A DNA stretch of 6,353 bases, from NCBI GenBank assembly GCA_003560935.1, contig PWJF01000150.1:1-6353 (forward strand). Direction: 5' to 3'. Made by a program: the position numbers and the translations under genes. Source of the DNA: Ignavibacteriales bacterium (GTDB taxonomy: Bacteria; Bacteroidota; Ignavibacteria; T3Sed10-11). This document shows, in pieces, positions 6,348 through 6,353 of the stretch. A model generated the notes under the pieces. The model saw nothing but the letters and a program-made list of their open reading frames with translations, was not told the DNA's origin and did not search any database. Position 1 is the stretch's first letter, and each line of letters begins with the position of its first letter.

Positions 6348-6353
6348 CAGTGA

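Noticed and set aside
6249..6353. Minus-strand frame open from the window edge for 34 codons to a TAA at 6251-6249, as a possible end of an upstream gene
   Set aside because: It shows no sigma-factor C-terminal helix-turn-helix and overlaps the TATAAT and dyad. A C-terminal membrane segment cannot be fully excluded, but AT-rich chance is likelier.
6338..6353. ATG at 6338 on the plus strand as a possible divergent gene start
   Set aside because: Only five codons are visible and no ribosome binding site lies at a useful distance.

Overview
The window holds one minus-strand gene cluster, read from high to low coordinates. A FecR-type anti-sigma factor is at 6225-5155. A large TonB-dependent outer-membrane receptor is at 5114-1857. 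A secreted, tryptophan-rich right-handed beta-helix protein with a C-terminal sorting tail is at 1738-122. All three reading frames are intact, and most other open frames are antisense shadows of them. No RNA gene, CRISPR array, insertion sequence or origin could be supported.

The organism is most likely a didermic member of the Bacteroidota/FCB superphylum outside classical Bacteroidia: Ignavibacteria, Calditrichota, KSB1, Balneolota or Rhodothermota. The sorting tail of the secreted protein carries the YPNPFNP core and an IYNVLGQEV-type stretch typical of these groups. The anti-sigma factor has the Bacteroidota-style layout of a helical N-terminus, one membrane helix, a FecR domain and an STN-like C-terminal domain. 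The receptor has an STN domain plus a carboxypeptidase-regulatory-like domain ahead of its plug. The receptor and the beta-helix gene have strong GGAGG-type ribosome binding sites; the anti-sigma gene has an AT-rich leader with none.

Region by region: 6226-6353 is an AT-rich leader with a candidate promoter (TTACAA, 17 bp, TATAAT on the minus strand), a near-palindrome over its -10, and a possible leader stem. The anti-sigma gene and receptor are 40 nt apart. Position 5168 offers an alternative TTG start for the receptor that would overlap the anti-sigma gene, but the ATG at 5114 fits better. The 118-nt gap at 1739-1856 contains a strong transcript hairpin and the ribosome binding site of the last gene. 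Positions 1-121 hold only small inverted repeats and no convincing gene or terminator.

Working model (inference): the cluster looks like a Fec-type cell-surface signalling and uptake module. The receptor binds a substrate outside, its periplasmic STN domain contacts the C-terminal part of the anti-sigma factor, and the signal releases an ECF sigma factor. No sigma gene is visible in the window. The secreted beta-helix protein probably captures, binds or processes the receptor's substrate at the cell surface, and its tryptophan cluster suggests a carbohydrate. There is no SusD-like gene in the window, so this is not a standard SusC/SusD pair. The substrate cannot be read from the sequence.
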